From contig CALREY010000003.1 of assembly GCA_943356435.1 (NCBI GenBank), positions 62,001 through 126,000 of the forward strand: a DNA stretch of 64,000 bases, read 5' to 3'. Source of the DNA: Candidatus Altimarinota bacterium. GTDB lineage: Bacteria; Patescibacteriota; Gracilibacteria; BD1-5; UBA6164. The position numbers and the translations under genes were made by a program. This document shows positions 53,293 to 63,713 of this stretch, one piece after another; the first letter of the stretch is position 1, and each line of letters begins with the position of its first letter. The notes beneath the pieces were generated by a model. The model was not told where the DNA came from, made no database searches, and saw only the letters and a program-made list of their open reading frames with translations.

Positions 53293-54747
53293 TTAATTAA
53301 GTTTAATATTTATATTTTCTATTCACATATCTGAAAGTGATTTAGTCATTAGATTCATATTTTCTACATTTTCTATTTGTCATTTACTTATTTTATTATG
53401 TACTCCTATAACTAAATTTGTTCAATTAAAACTTACATTTGCTCATCTAATAGCCATGGTAAGTCATCATTTTGCTCAGTTTTTTTTCAATTTATCTATA
53501 AATGTATTTAAATCAAAATTTACATTTCATGCACTTGATTTTTCTTCTACTTTGTTTTGAGTATTTTCTCAAAATACATCATCTTCTCATCCAAATATAT
53601 CACTCAAGTCATCATGAGAAATACTACTTTCTTCTACTTTTTTCACAGGTGTTTCTACTTTGTTCTGTTGAATATTATTAGAATTTGATTGAGCTGGTAT
53701 AATATTATTTGCTTGTATAGTTTCTACTACTTTTTTAGTATTATAAGAATTTAATAACTTCAAAATACCTATCAAAAATGTAGTATTTTCATCTAGTGAA
53801 TTTCTAGTTTTTGAATATGTTTCATCTAGAGTATCAAGGACTTCTATGTATTTAGTTACATCATTACTTAGTCTGATTTCATTTAGTGTTTTAGCTTTAG
53901 TAAAGTATATTAATTCCTTGAAAAATAACTTAATATTTTTTCAATCATCAATATTTTTATCAAATATTTCTATTACACTTGAGTCTTTATTTAATAATTT
54001 TTCCAAAAATGTAGATATAATATCTTCATCTACTATTTCTAGTTTTTTTACTATATTTTCATAATTTAGCTCAGAATCAAATATCAATTGTTCAAATAGT
54101 GAAATAGCATTTCTCAGTCATCCTGCACTATTTTTTATAATATATTCTATTGATTTTTCGTCTATTTTTATTCATTCAGCATTGGCTATATATTCTAGTC
54201 TCTCTTTTATATCATTATTTGATATTCTTTTGAAATCATATCTCTGACAACGAGAAATAATTGTTTCTGGTACTTTATGAGTCTCAGTTGTTGCAAGAAT
54301 AAATTTCACATGACTCGGTGGTTCTTCTAGTATCTTCAAAAGAGCATTAAATGCTCATTTACTCAGCATATGCACCTCATCTATAATATATATTTTGTAC
54401 TTTGTTTTACTTGGTTGGAATTGAGCTTTTTCTATTATTTCTCTTATATTATCTACTCAAGTATTACTAGCCGCATCTATTTCTATGATATCTATCAGTC
54501 TCTCATCAGCGAAATCTCTACAAATACTACATTCCAAACATGGATTTCCATTTATAGGATTTTCACAGTTAATAGCTTTTGCAAATATTCTTGCACTAGA
54601 TGTTTTACCTGTTCATCTTGGTCAACAAAATAAATAAGCTCATACAGTTTTGTCGTCTTTAATTGCCTTTTGCAAAGTATCTTTTACAAATGATTGTCAT
54701 ACTAAGTTTTTAAAATCGGCTGGTCTATATTTCAGATATAATGACAT
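53293..54747 (-). CDS. dnaX: DNA polymerase III gamma/tau subunit
   Basis: 484 residues. [12 protein letters not shown] start, Walker A C-G-P-R-G-T-G-K-T-S with both first glycines TGA, four-Cys zinc module (C-E-N ... C-L-E-C-S-I-C), Walker [10 protein letters not shown] and arginine finger I-I-S-R-C-Q-R-Y. A coiled linker and a C-terminal domain follow. It is the clamp-loader ATPase and, with HolA at 9 kb, builds the loader. 114 nt lie between it and MurE, filled by a palindromic repeat. Confidence 0.95.
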
Positions 54748-54785
54748 GGGGGTAAATTGTGGTGGATATAAGTTTTACAATCCCC

Positions 54786-54832
54786 ATCCTGAATCCTTCC
54801 CCTTTAGTCAAAGAGGAATGATTCAGGATAGA
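54786..54832. repeat. Palindromic repeat (intergenic, dnaX/murE)
   Basis: ATCCTGAATCC and the mirror GGAATGATTCAGGAT flank CCCCTTTAGTCAAAGAGG, making a long hairpin of the same family as the others. Confidence 0.8.
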
Positions 54833-54861
54833 GTTATGAAATATTCAAGGGTGAGATATAT

Positions 54862-56172
54862 TTATACTATTTTATTATCATCGATTCATTTAAGAATTTC
54901 TGTTATTACTTCTTTATCATTCCATTTTACTATTCAATTATTAGTAACCATCACATGTTCATCTCATTTTCATGCTACAAGTACTACATCTCATTTATTA
55001 GCCATTAGTAATGCTGTTTGAATAGCTTCTCTTCTGGTAGGAATAATCCAGAAATTGTCTCATTGTTTTCTCTCTATTCATGGTAATACATCTTTCATTA
55101 TTTGTTCTATTTTCTCACTATAGTCATCATCTTGGGTCAATATTACTACATTTGACAGTCTAGATACTATTTCTCACATGATTGGTCTTTTTGTTCTATC
55201 TCTATCTCAAGTAGCTCAAAAAACAGTGATTATTCTAGCAACACTTGTAAATCATCTAATAGTTTCAAGTACTTTTTCTAGAGCATCTGGAGTGTGTGCA
55301 TAATCAACAATTACTTCAAATCAATCATTATTTTCTATAGTTTCCATTCTACCTGGAACTCAATTAATTAGTTTAATTATCTTAGTTATTTCTTCTCATT
55401 TTATTCATAAACTAATAAATACTCATATTGCTGCAAGTATGTTCTGAATATTGAAATCTCATATCAATTTTGTTTCTACTATTATTTTATCTGATGGAAC
55501 TGTTACTTCAAATTTAGTAATTAAACCTGAGTTTTTTATATTTTTTGCTTCTAGATTAGCATTTTTTCAAGCACCATAAGTATAGATACTATCAAATGTT
55601 TCAGCCATAAACAAGTCTGAATACTCACTATTTATATTTATAATAGCTGTTTTTTTAATACCAGGTTTTCTTTTATAAGTTATCAGTCTTTTAAATAATT
55701 GTAGTTTAGTATTTACATAATCTTTCATAGTTCTATGTAAATCTAAATGGTCTTGTGTAATATTTGTAAGCACTGCTATATCGTATTCTAGTCCCCATAT
55801 TCTATTCATCTTTATCCCATGACTAGCTGTTTCTATAATTGCTATTTCACATCATTCTTTTTGAGCTATTTTTAGTAATCTTTGTAATTCAAATACATCT
55901 GGTGAAGTCATTTTTGTATCATTTTGATACTCTTTATCCCCTATAATAATATTTACAGTAGAAAACATAAACACTTTTTTTCATGTTCATCTCAATCATT
56001 TAGCTATTATATTACACGTAGTAGTTTTACCATTTGTTCATGTAACTCATATAATAGTCATATTTTTACTAGGAAAACCATAGTAATAGTTAGCTATTAT
56101 AGCTCTGACTTTGTGATATAATAATCTAGCAGGATTATCTAGAGCAAATATTTTTTTCAAATCTTGTAACAT
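54862..56172 (-). CDS. murE: MurE-like UDP-MurNAc-tripeptide ligase, short N terminus
   Basis: 436 residues. The P-loop I-G-V-T-G-T-N-G-K-T-T-T is already at residue 39, then E-T-A-S-H-G-I (substrate), T-N-I-T-Q-D-H-L-D-L-H, the V-D-Y-A-H-T-P-D-A-L motif and G-D-R-D motif near the end. MurE adds the third stem residue (Lys or DAP). The usual first domain of about 90 residues that binds the UDP part is nearly absent. The DAP-type D-N-P-R is not found as such, so the added amino acid is unclear. With murF-like gene at 36 kb, the wall pathway is present. Confidence 0.9.
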
Positions 56173-56317
56173 ATTTGTAATATAAATTGTAAATTTTTAT
56201 ATTTATACTTATTTTATTAGTTTTTACAATAGAAAGTAGTCAAAACAAAAAAACTTTTCTTTTTCCAAATTTCAGTTATAATACACTAGTTTGAGTGGTG
56301 CATTACGAAATAATAAT

Positions 56318-56354
56318 CCATCCTTGAATTCCTTCCTTTTAAAAGGAAGGAGGC
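56318..56354. repeat. Palindromic repeat (intergenic)
   Basis: TCCTTGAATTCCTTCC with core CCTTCCTTTTAAAAGGAAGG (56331-56350) followed by AGGCTAC. Same family. Confidence 0.85.
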
Positions 56355-56397
56355 TACTTTTTTTAACTCTATATATTTTCATAAATAGGAGGTTAAA

Positions 56398-56583
56398 ATG
56401 AAAAACAAAAACAAAACGTTACATCATAATACTCATAAGTTAACAAGAATTCGTAAAAAGATAGAGAATCGTGGTTATGATCAACTATCTGAAAACGATA
56501 TATTGTTTATATCTAATGAGATTGAATCACAACGCATACCTTTAGAGGAGGTGCAAATATGGATGAACTCGAAACGTTCATGA
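56398..56583 (+). CDS. 61-residue basic protein with TGA stop and foreign codon use
   Basis: A strong ribosome site (ATAGGAGGTT) precedes the ATG. The product is basic and helical (T-R-I-R-K-K-I-E-N-R-G-Y-D, then S-E-N-D-I-L-F-I). Arginine is mostly CGN, which is rare in neighbours that prefer AGA. TGA after R-S would stop it; if read as glycine the frame gains 14 residues and ends inside the terminator stem. A second SD site (GAGGAGGTG) lies in its 3-prime end. No family recognised. Confidence 0.55.
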   Translation: MKNKNKTLHHNTHKLTRIRKKIENRGYDQLSENDILFISNEIESQRIPLEEVQIWMNSKRS

Positions 56584-56585
56584 TT

Positions 56586-56622
56586 TAAAAAACCCAATAT
56601 TCAGGAGAATATTGGGTTTTAG
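56586..56622 (+). terminator. Terminator
   Basis: AAAAAACCCAATATTC-agga-GAATATTGGGTTTT: perfect stem right after the TGA of the basic protein. Confidence 0.85.
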
Positions 56623-56629
56623 CTTAATT

Positions 56630-56974
56630 TTAAGATTTTATATTAATATCATCAATTGTGATAATTTTTTTATCTACGTATTTTTTGCAGATACATGTTA
56701 TATTATAACTTCTAATAAATAAAACTAATTTGTATTCTATATAATCATTATAAATAATACGAATTTCTCAGAATATTCATTTTTTAAATTTCTCTTCTAT
56801 ACTACTTTTAATTTCTCTAACTAATAATTTAGTATCAAATATGTAATTTTGAACTATTAGTTCTTCATCATATAATCAAGAATCTCTATATCTACAATTA
56901 TCTCACATATAATCTATAAAACTATCTAATTTATTTTCAACTAAATTAGAATAAAAAACATCATAATTATGCAT
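56630..56974 (-). CDS. Small cytoplasmic protein, unknown
   Basis: 114 residues, mixed alpha/beta, with a central L-V-R-E-I-K-S-S-I-E-E-K-F and Tyr-rich strands. It has five UGA glycines, one at D-Y-M-G-D-N. Its ATG overlaps the next gene's end by 8 nt, so the two are coupled. No family recognised. Confidence 0.6.
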
Positions 56975-57125
56975 GAGTAAGATTATTATTTATTGTTTTA
57001 AAATTTTTTCTGTCTTCAACAAGCTGATTTTTTAGTAAATTTGCTCTTTTTTCTATTTTTTTATCCATTTTTTTTATCAATTCATCTCATGAAATATATC
57101 AATTCATATAGTTTTTATCATTCAT
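56967..57125 (-). CDS. 52-residue charged protein
   Basis: Helical, Lys-rich: Y-M-N-G-Y-I-S-G-D-E-L-I-K-K-M-D-K-K followed by R-A-N-L-L-K-N-Q-L. Overlaps the following gene by 8 nt. Two UGA glycines. No family recognised. Confidence 0.55.
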
Positions 57126-57193
57126 AATTACAATAATTATTATTAATACTATAATTATATTAATAATATCTCATTTACAAAATTATTTTTTAC

Positions 57194-58216
57194 TTAATTA
57201 GTTATCATTCAATACACACCATTTACCACTTCTTTCATCTTTTTGAAGTCCAATTTATCTATAGTATCCTCTGGAGTATGATAGTTTTTATTTCTAAAAA
57301 ATGAAGTATCTGTTATCATATATGCTCTATAACCAAATTTCCAGTAACTACTATGATCAGATAAATCTATTCATCCTACAAATGATGGTGAACTAAGTGA
57401 CTTAATACTGATATCAGAATTTTTCATCATCACGGTTTTTAATCAACTCATATTGAAGTCAAATATCTTACCTACTATAGCGATGAAATTTCACTTCTTA
57501 GGGTATATCCGACCCAAAAAATTCACAGGATAAGTCTGAATATTTTCATCAGAAAAGTATCAAAGCATCTCCAAAGAAATCATATACTCTATATCTACTC
57601 AATTATCATGTAATGACTTAGCATGTACATAGCTTCACATTTCACTTGATTCAAAAAATGGCATTTCTTCCAAGCAATAAGCTACCAATTCTATGCTATG
57701 ATTTAGATTTGTTTTATTTTTTCATATCATACTAGCCAATTCCAGTACTCATGCTACACCAGAAGCATTATCATCTGCACCAGGATAATACATTTTGGCT
57801 ACTTCTCATGGCTGATTAAAAACATTATCACTATCTACATCATAATGTGCACCTATTACTATTTTTTTATCATTTATTCACTTGAAGTCACATATTATAT
57901 TTTTATATTCCTTTTTATCTGCTATAAATTTCTGAAAATACACATCATCACATCCAGCATTTTTGAATTCATCATACAAATAATCAGCTATTTTTGAAAG
58001 ATTTTCTACTTCTTTATAATTTCTCTCTTTTTGAGTACTTGTCAGGTACTGCACATGTTTTTTTAGATTATCCTCACTTGCTTGTGTGATATGATTAGAT
58101 TTTGGCACAAAAGTCAAAATAGGAGTGGTAATCAATACATAAAAAATAAGTATTCACATAATAATAAAAATGTATAGTGAATATCTAATTTTCTTGAATA
58201 AGTTTTTGTTTGGCAT
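57194..58216 (-). CDS. Membrane-anchored M28-type aminopeptidase
   Basis: 340 residues. One N-terminal transmembrane helix (about 12-33), then an M28 metallopeptidase domain with G-A-H-Y-D-V-D (first zinc His), G-A-D-D-N-A-S-G (bridging Asp) and E-E-M-P-F-F and D-H-S-S-Y for further ligands. It releases amino acids or short peptides outside the cell, useful to an auxotroph. Final D-S-S-F-F-R-N-K-N-Y-H-T-P-E-D-T is the family's third zinc-His region. Just downstream of a small membrane gene and separated from it by six nt. Confidence 0.92.
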
Positions 58217-58222
58217 GAGTGA

Positions 58223-58543
58223 CTATGAAGAAAGTAAAATAAAGATTAAAAGAATAACTGATACAAATAAAAATAATTTATTATATGCTTTGTTTTTATA
58301 AAAATGAACTATTCATCATATTATAAATGTGAAGAGACTTATTAAGTAAACAAAAGTATATAAGAAAAAGATTATATGATTAACAAAATCATATAATTTT
58401 TGATTAGCTCAAAAAATACCTTCTACAGTCCGAGCAAGAGTTTCTCAAAATAACATTAACAAAACTATAACTCATAATGCATTTAAATAATTTTCTTCTA
58501 GTTTATTATACAAAATATTTAAGTAGTATTTTAATTTTTCCAT
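58223..58543 (-). CDS. Small membrane protein, unknown
   Basis: 106 residues, three predicted transmembrane helices (about 22-42, 58-78, 86-104). TAG stop, 7 nt before the M28 start, so probably coupled. Three UGA glycines. No family recognised. Confidence 0.6.
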
Positions 58544-58566
58544 GATTTTATATTAACATAATTAAA

Positions 58567-58884
58567 TTAATTTAAATTATTTACCTTTTCTTGTAATTCT
58601 TTTACTTTTTCTATAGTTATTTTATTATTTTTATATCCTTCTTTTTCTCATAAATATCATAATATCATAAATGCAAAAATATTTATTAATATTAATGTAA
58701 TATAATATTTTTTAGGCATTTTCTTTTTATACATAATTATTGCTGGAATAAGCCATAATAATATAAATAAACAATAATCTATTATGAAATAATATCATAT
58801 ATCATATGCTGATACCGTTGTAATATTAACAGGTCAAAAAATGAATACTAACAATGATATAATTATAAGTGCAAGTTTATTCAT
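58567..58884 (-). CDS. Small membrane protein, unknown
   Basis: 105 residues; a signal-like first helix and two more transmembrane helices, then a basic tail (I-T-I-E-K-V-K-E-L-Q-E-K-V). No family recognised. One of four mini-membrane genes in a row. Confidence 0.6.
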
Positions 58885-58887
58885 GTT

Positions 58888-58971
58888 TTATATTCTCATA
58901 ATATATAAATAAGCAGTTATTAGGGAAAAAATTCAGATAATAACTATAATTGTAATTAATATTTTTTTCAT
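58888..58971 (-). CDS. 27-residue single-span peptide
   Basis: M-K-K-I-L-I-T-I-I-V then almost all hydrophobic to the end, TAA stop, immediately upstream of the previous gene's ATG. It contains one UGA glycine. Could be a leader or a membrane micropeptide. Confidence 0.4.
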
Positions 58972-59005
58972 GATTTTTATATTAATAATATTTCCTACAA
59001 ATCTT

Positions 59006-59044
59006 ACTCAAAAAAAGTAGTAAATCTAATTTTTTTACTACTTT
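59006..59044. terminator. Terminator
   Basis: AAAAAAGTAGTAAATCTAA/TTTTTTTACTACTTTTT stem at the end of the mini-membrane genes. Confidence 0.75.
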
Positions 59045-59196
59045 TTGTTATTTTCATTTATCTCTACTATTACACTTATTTTTCTTATTTTCACTCTTAT
59101 GAAGTAAACTATTACAGTAATAATTAATAAAATAATAGCTATTTTATCTGATATACTAGCAAAAAGCGAATCATATAAATACTTTATAAGTCACAA
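59038..59196 (-). CDS. Possible 52-residue membrane peptide with TTG start
   Basis: The frame has one membrane helix (I-A-I-I-L-L-I-I-T-V-I-V-Y) and ends TAG. The only starting codon is TTG, overlapping the neighbour's end by 13 nt. Support is the open frame and topology only. Confidence 0.3.
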
Positions 59197-59330
59197 TCAT
59201 ATTCATTGTATTTAGTTCAGCAAAAATATCCTTGAAATATATCACTACTCTTCCAGTTCACTGCAAAAAGCAATATTAATACGATTTTAATGGCTATATA
59301 TTCTAGGAATAGGTATAATATTTTTTTCAT
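59184..59330 (-). CDS. 48-residue membrane peptide
   Basis: M-K-K-I-L-Y-L-F-L-E-Y-I then a hydrophobic helix and a short external tail with two Cys (G-Y-F-C ... Y-D-C-D). Only 6 nt after the next upstream gene's stop. Contains UGA glycines. No family recognised. Confidence 0.5.
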
Positions 59331-59336
59331 AGGAAT

Positions 59337-59729
59337 TTATTTAAATAAATATGACGCAATAAATTCAGTAATTAATCAAACAGATACACTCCAAAATATG
59401 TATATTGCAAGCTCTATTAATGGATAATATATGCTTTTAAGTTTTGGATGGTCTAAAATAAAATATCATTTACAAGTAGTATATATTATTGGTATTATAA
59501 CGAAATATATTAAAAAAAATAATGCAGAATTTCAATAATCATAAATACTTTCATAATAATCTCAATATAAAATTAGTCCTAAATAAAATCATGAATAAAA
59601 CAATGAATCATATATAATATATTTCTTATATACGTCTTTTACTATTCTTCAATGTAGTATTCTTAATATAGAAAACAAAGTAAAACTTATTAAAAAAAAT
59701 AACAAATACTTACTTAATATTATTAACAT
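59337..59729 (-). CDS. Small polytopic membrane protein, unknown
   Basis: 130 residues with four predicted helices. Seven UGA glycines. Start ATG 59729. Lies next to the 48-residue gene, which it precedes; no family recognised. Confidence 0.6.
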
Positions 59730-59767
59730 AAATTCTTATTAAATTATATTCCCTAAATCATACTCAA

Positions 59768-59805
59768 AAAAATAAGTAAATCTAGTTGATTTACTTATTT
59801 TTTAT
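59768..59805. terminator. Terminator of the DUF4012 gene
   Basis: AAAAAATAAGTAAATC/GATTTACTTATTTTTT stem just past the stop on the minus strand. Confidence 0.85.
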
Positions 59806-62217
59806 TTAATACACATAATCCCCATCCACAGCCTCTTCCCTAAGTACATTATTCTTATCATTTATCTCTAAATCATAAGTCCTAATCCCTGGTTGCTTAT
59901 ATATCTTGAATTTATAATTCTCACATTTTGGATTTGGTATTTTGTATTTAATATTGTAATTCTTTATTTCTAACAATCTAGTATCATGATAATAATCTAC
60001 CATCTGATATGCATCTGTTTTTATAATATTCATTCACTCTTTTTGTTCTATAATTGCTTCTTTTGGTAGTAATAATCTAACGTAAGACTTATTATCTCAT
60101 TTTCACTGAATATTTATTATATTTGTTTTATCGGTTACTCAGTGGTGATCTAGTAGCTCATTTACTTTTTGTTCTTGTTCTTTTGAAAATTGGTGCGATC
60201 TGATGATATCCAAATCTGTATCTATACTACAATCTGGATTTTTTATTATGTTTTTTATGTATTTCAAATGTATGTATCTGTCTGATTTATTTCATCATAC
60301 TGATGTATATACAGGATATGCGAAATCCATAGTTTCTTTATAATTTACTTTTCAGTTCAATCACAATTTCCATAGCAAATTATTTTCATCTGGGTGAAAA
60401 GAATAAACTACTAAATCCCTAGTTTTAATATTTTTTAGGATTATATCTAGATAAGCATAATAATCTTTTTTCTCCTTTAATACTCATGTAAATACATTAG
60501 CGAAATCAAATAATATTTGTTTAGGTGTTCATAGTGATCATACCTTGAAAACTTTTGCTTCTACTAGTGTAGATATTATTAGTGAAAAATTTTGTTCTGT
60601 AATTGTTTCATTTAATTGGTCAAATTTGACTCAACCAGTATATTTCAAGAAATCTAGAATAGTATTTTGATTTATGTAAATTATACCATCTATATGTCTG
60701 TCTATTTTATCGACGAAAGATTTAATACTATTAGAACTATCTTCGAAACTTACGAAATAATTCGAATCTCTAAATCAAAAAGTCTCAGTTATTTTATTTA
60801 GTCATTCTGGAGCTGGTTCTTTATCTACCATTACTTTGTTTATATCCCATTCATACGAGTATACATCTTCTTTTACGAAATCTGCTACTTTTCAGTTTTT
60901 CAGAGTCAGAGTTGCTACACTTCAGATAAATCAACCTGTTGCTCTGATTTCATCATTGTTTTGAAATACTAGTAGATATTTTCTCTCATTTGTATGTCAT
61001 AGTAAGTTCAGAAATACATCATAATCCTTGTTCAAAATATCTAGGTATTTGTATGTCTCTTTTAGCTTAGTTTTTGCAATGATAAATTTATCATTTAAGT
61101 CTTTATTTGGTAGCTCTTTTATGTTATCGTAATAAACAATAGTATTATATAACAAAATCATTATTTTATTGAAATCAGATTTCATATCAAATAACAAACT
61201 AGTTAATTTAATATTTGCTACTCATCCATTATCATCTAAATATTTCTTTGTATTATCATATATTTCCAATCATATAGTAAGAATTTTTGATAATTCTTTT
61301 CATCATTTCAGTACATAATATCAATTATCTATATCTTGTATAGGTAATATCAAAAAAGGTGTAAATAATATACTTCATATATTGAAATCACTCTTTGCTT
61401 CTTCTACTTGATTTCTTACATAGTCTATATCTCATGAATTATCTTTGATAGATAATATTTTTTCATATCATGAGCTTATCTTGCTTTGGACTATGTATTT
61501 ATCCAAATATGCAATAGCAAATATTATAAGTACTATAATTCATATTTTTTTGAAAAACTTTTTAGTGAATATATAATTTTTATCCAAATATTTCACAGTA
61601 TCTATTACAGGAGCATGATTATCAGTATTATCTAGATGTACATAATGATTATTTATGACTTGAGTTTCGAAATTTACTCCACTATCAACTGACTTCTTAT
61701 TGTTTCTTAAATCTATGTTAGGTATTGACTTAAATCTATCAGGAACTTTGTTATTCAAAATACTTAGTAACTTATTGACTTTTTCATCTTCCTTTATTAT
61801 TTTAGTAGAAGGGTTTTTAAATTTAGGAACAGAAAATCTATACTTATTCTTTTCCCCCTTATTAAGGGGGGTAGGGGGGATATTTAAATCTATGTCATTA
61901 AAGTCTTGTTTTTTTGCTGTGAAACTTTTAATAGATTCCAAAAAATAACTAAAAAATCTATGTCTTTCTTTAGTTTCTTTGTTTAGATCAATATCTTCTA
62001 AATCATCATATATAAATGAGTCAAAATTGTATGTGTTTGTTCTATATATTTTTAGATGTTTATCTCATGATACATCAGCGTCATTTAATCATTTGTTTAT
62101 ATCATTTACAGATTTTCATACTACTTTTGAAGCTTTTATATTCTTTAGTGTATATGTATGACTTATATCGACATTGTTATCTAGTTCAGCCAAAATATCG
62201 TTTATTTTTTTCTCCAT
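59806..62217 (-). CDS. DUF4012-domain membrane protein
   Basis: 803 residues. An N-terminal cytoplasmic region of about 220 residues (with a translated palindromic repeat near residue 118) is followed by one transmembrane helix (about 224-240) and a large external region. Q-N-N-D-E-I-R-A-T-G-G-F-I-G-S is the DUF4012 signature, then G-K-V and the repeated strand region. DUF4012 proteins are common in CPR and Chloroflexi; the function is unknown. It is expressed toward the small membrane genes and lies downstream of dnaA. Confidence 0.85.
61854..61886. repeat. Palindromic repeat translated inside DUF4012 protein
   Basis: CCCCCTTATTAAGGGGG with a GTAGGGGGGAT arm, read in frame as N-I-P-P-T-P-L-N-K-G-E. 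Confidence 0.85.
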
Positions 62218-62245
62218 TTTTATTTATTTACCTATTTTTATAAAA

Positions 62246-62276
62246 TGCCTCCCCTTGCAAGGGGAGGCTAGAAGGG
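62246..62276. repeat. Palindromic repeat (intergenic, DUF4012/dnaA)
   Basis: CCTCCCCTTGCAAGGGGAGG (62248-62267) flanked by GC-rich arms. Confidence 0.85.
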
Positions 62277-62288
62277 TAAAATATATTT

Positions 62289-63713
62289 TTATATTCACAT
62301 ACTATCTCTAATAACATTTACATCATGTAATAATCATTGGTCTTTTTTTAATAATCATTCTAATTTATTGCAAGAATACAATACAGCAGCGTGATTTCTA
62401 CCAGAGAATATATTACCAATTCTTTCGTAAGTATAATGCATTTTTGTTTTTAATAAATACATAGATACTTGTCTAGGAATCATGAATTCTTTTTTTCTAT
62501 TTTGACCTACTATTCATTCTACTTCAATACCGAAATGTTCACCTACTTTTTTAATAATATCTTCATATGATTTGATTGTAGTTTTTTGTGGTACTTTTAC
62601 ACTTCCTAATATATCAGTTGTAAAACTTAATTTTTTTAATTTTTCAGCAATTCTAGGTAATGTTGGAGTATTTCCAGATAATTCGTATTCAGCAATCATT
62701 TGGTTTAATACTCATTCTAATTCTCTAACATTTTCAGTTACATTTGCAGCAACAAATTCAGCTACATCTTGAGGAATCATAAATTCATTATTTCTAGCTT
62801 TTTCTTGTAATATTGCAAGTCTAGTTTCGAAATCTGGTCTACCTATATCAACAGTTATTCACCATTCAAATCTACTTCTCAGTCTTGGTTCTAGGTTTTC
62901 TAATTCTTTTGGAGCTCTATCTCATGATATGATTATTTGTTTACTTGATTCGTATAATATATTGAAAATATTATATAATTCATTTTGAGTTTGTTCTTTT
63001 TTAGCTAGGAATTGTACATCGTCTATTATCAATACATCTACTTCTCTATATTTTTGTCTTAGTCTTTCTATACTTCTTTTTTTAACTGCAGAAACATATT
63101 CAGTAATGAATTTATCAGCTGTAGTATACACTATCTTTTTATCTTTAAATTTTTTGATTATTTCATTTCATGCTCATTGTAACAAGTGAGTTTTACCCAA
63201 TCATACATCACCATAGATATATAGTGGATTGTAAGATTTACCTGGATTTCTACATACAGCTTCACAAGCAGAATATGCTAATTGGTTATCAGATCATACG
63301 ATGAAATTTGATAAATTATATCTGTCATTTACTGATTTAGTACTAGTTATTTCTTGATGATGAGAATCTTCATCTATTTCACCAGTTTTTTTAGATTTTT
63401 TAGTTTTAGCTATTTCATTTAAGAATTTAGCACAATCTACTACATCAGTATTAGATGGATTATCAATATTTTGGTCTACTACGAAAGAAATTTTTTCTAA
63501 ATCTCTAACTTCTAATTTTGCAGCGTTAAAAATATCGTTGTAAAATTTAGCTTCTAGATTATCTTTCATAAATGAAGAAACAACTCAGAATACTATTTCT
63601 TTTTCATTTATTTCAGTAATTGTGATTTTTCTAAAATACACCAAGAAGTCTTGTTTTTTTACTGTATCGATAATATTTATTACGATATTTTTAAGTTTAA
63701 ATTGTTTTTGCAT
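62289..63713 (-). CDS. dnaA: Chromosomal replication initiator DnaA
   Basis: 474 residues. AAA+ domain: [16 protein letters not shown] (Walker A), [13 protein letters not shown] (Walker B), R-F-E-G-G-I. Domain IV with [16 protein letters not shown] is the DnaA-box-binding signature. Domains I-II occupy the first about 130 residues. UGA glycines include those near the sensor and the end (M-G-I before TAA). It opens the origin; an origin often lies next to dnaA. Stop TAA. Confidence 0.95.
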
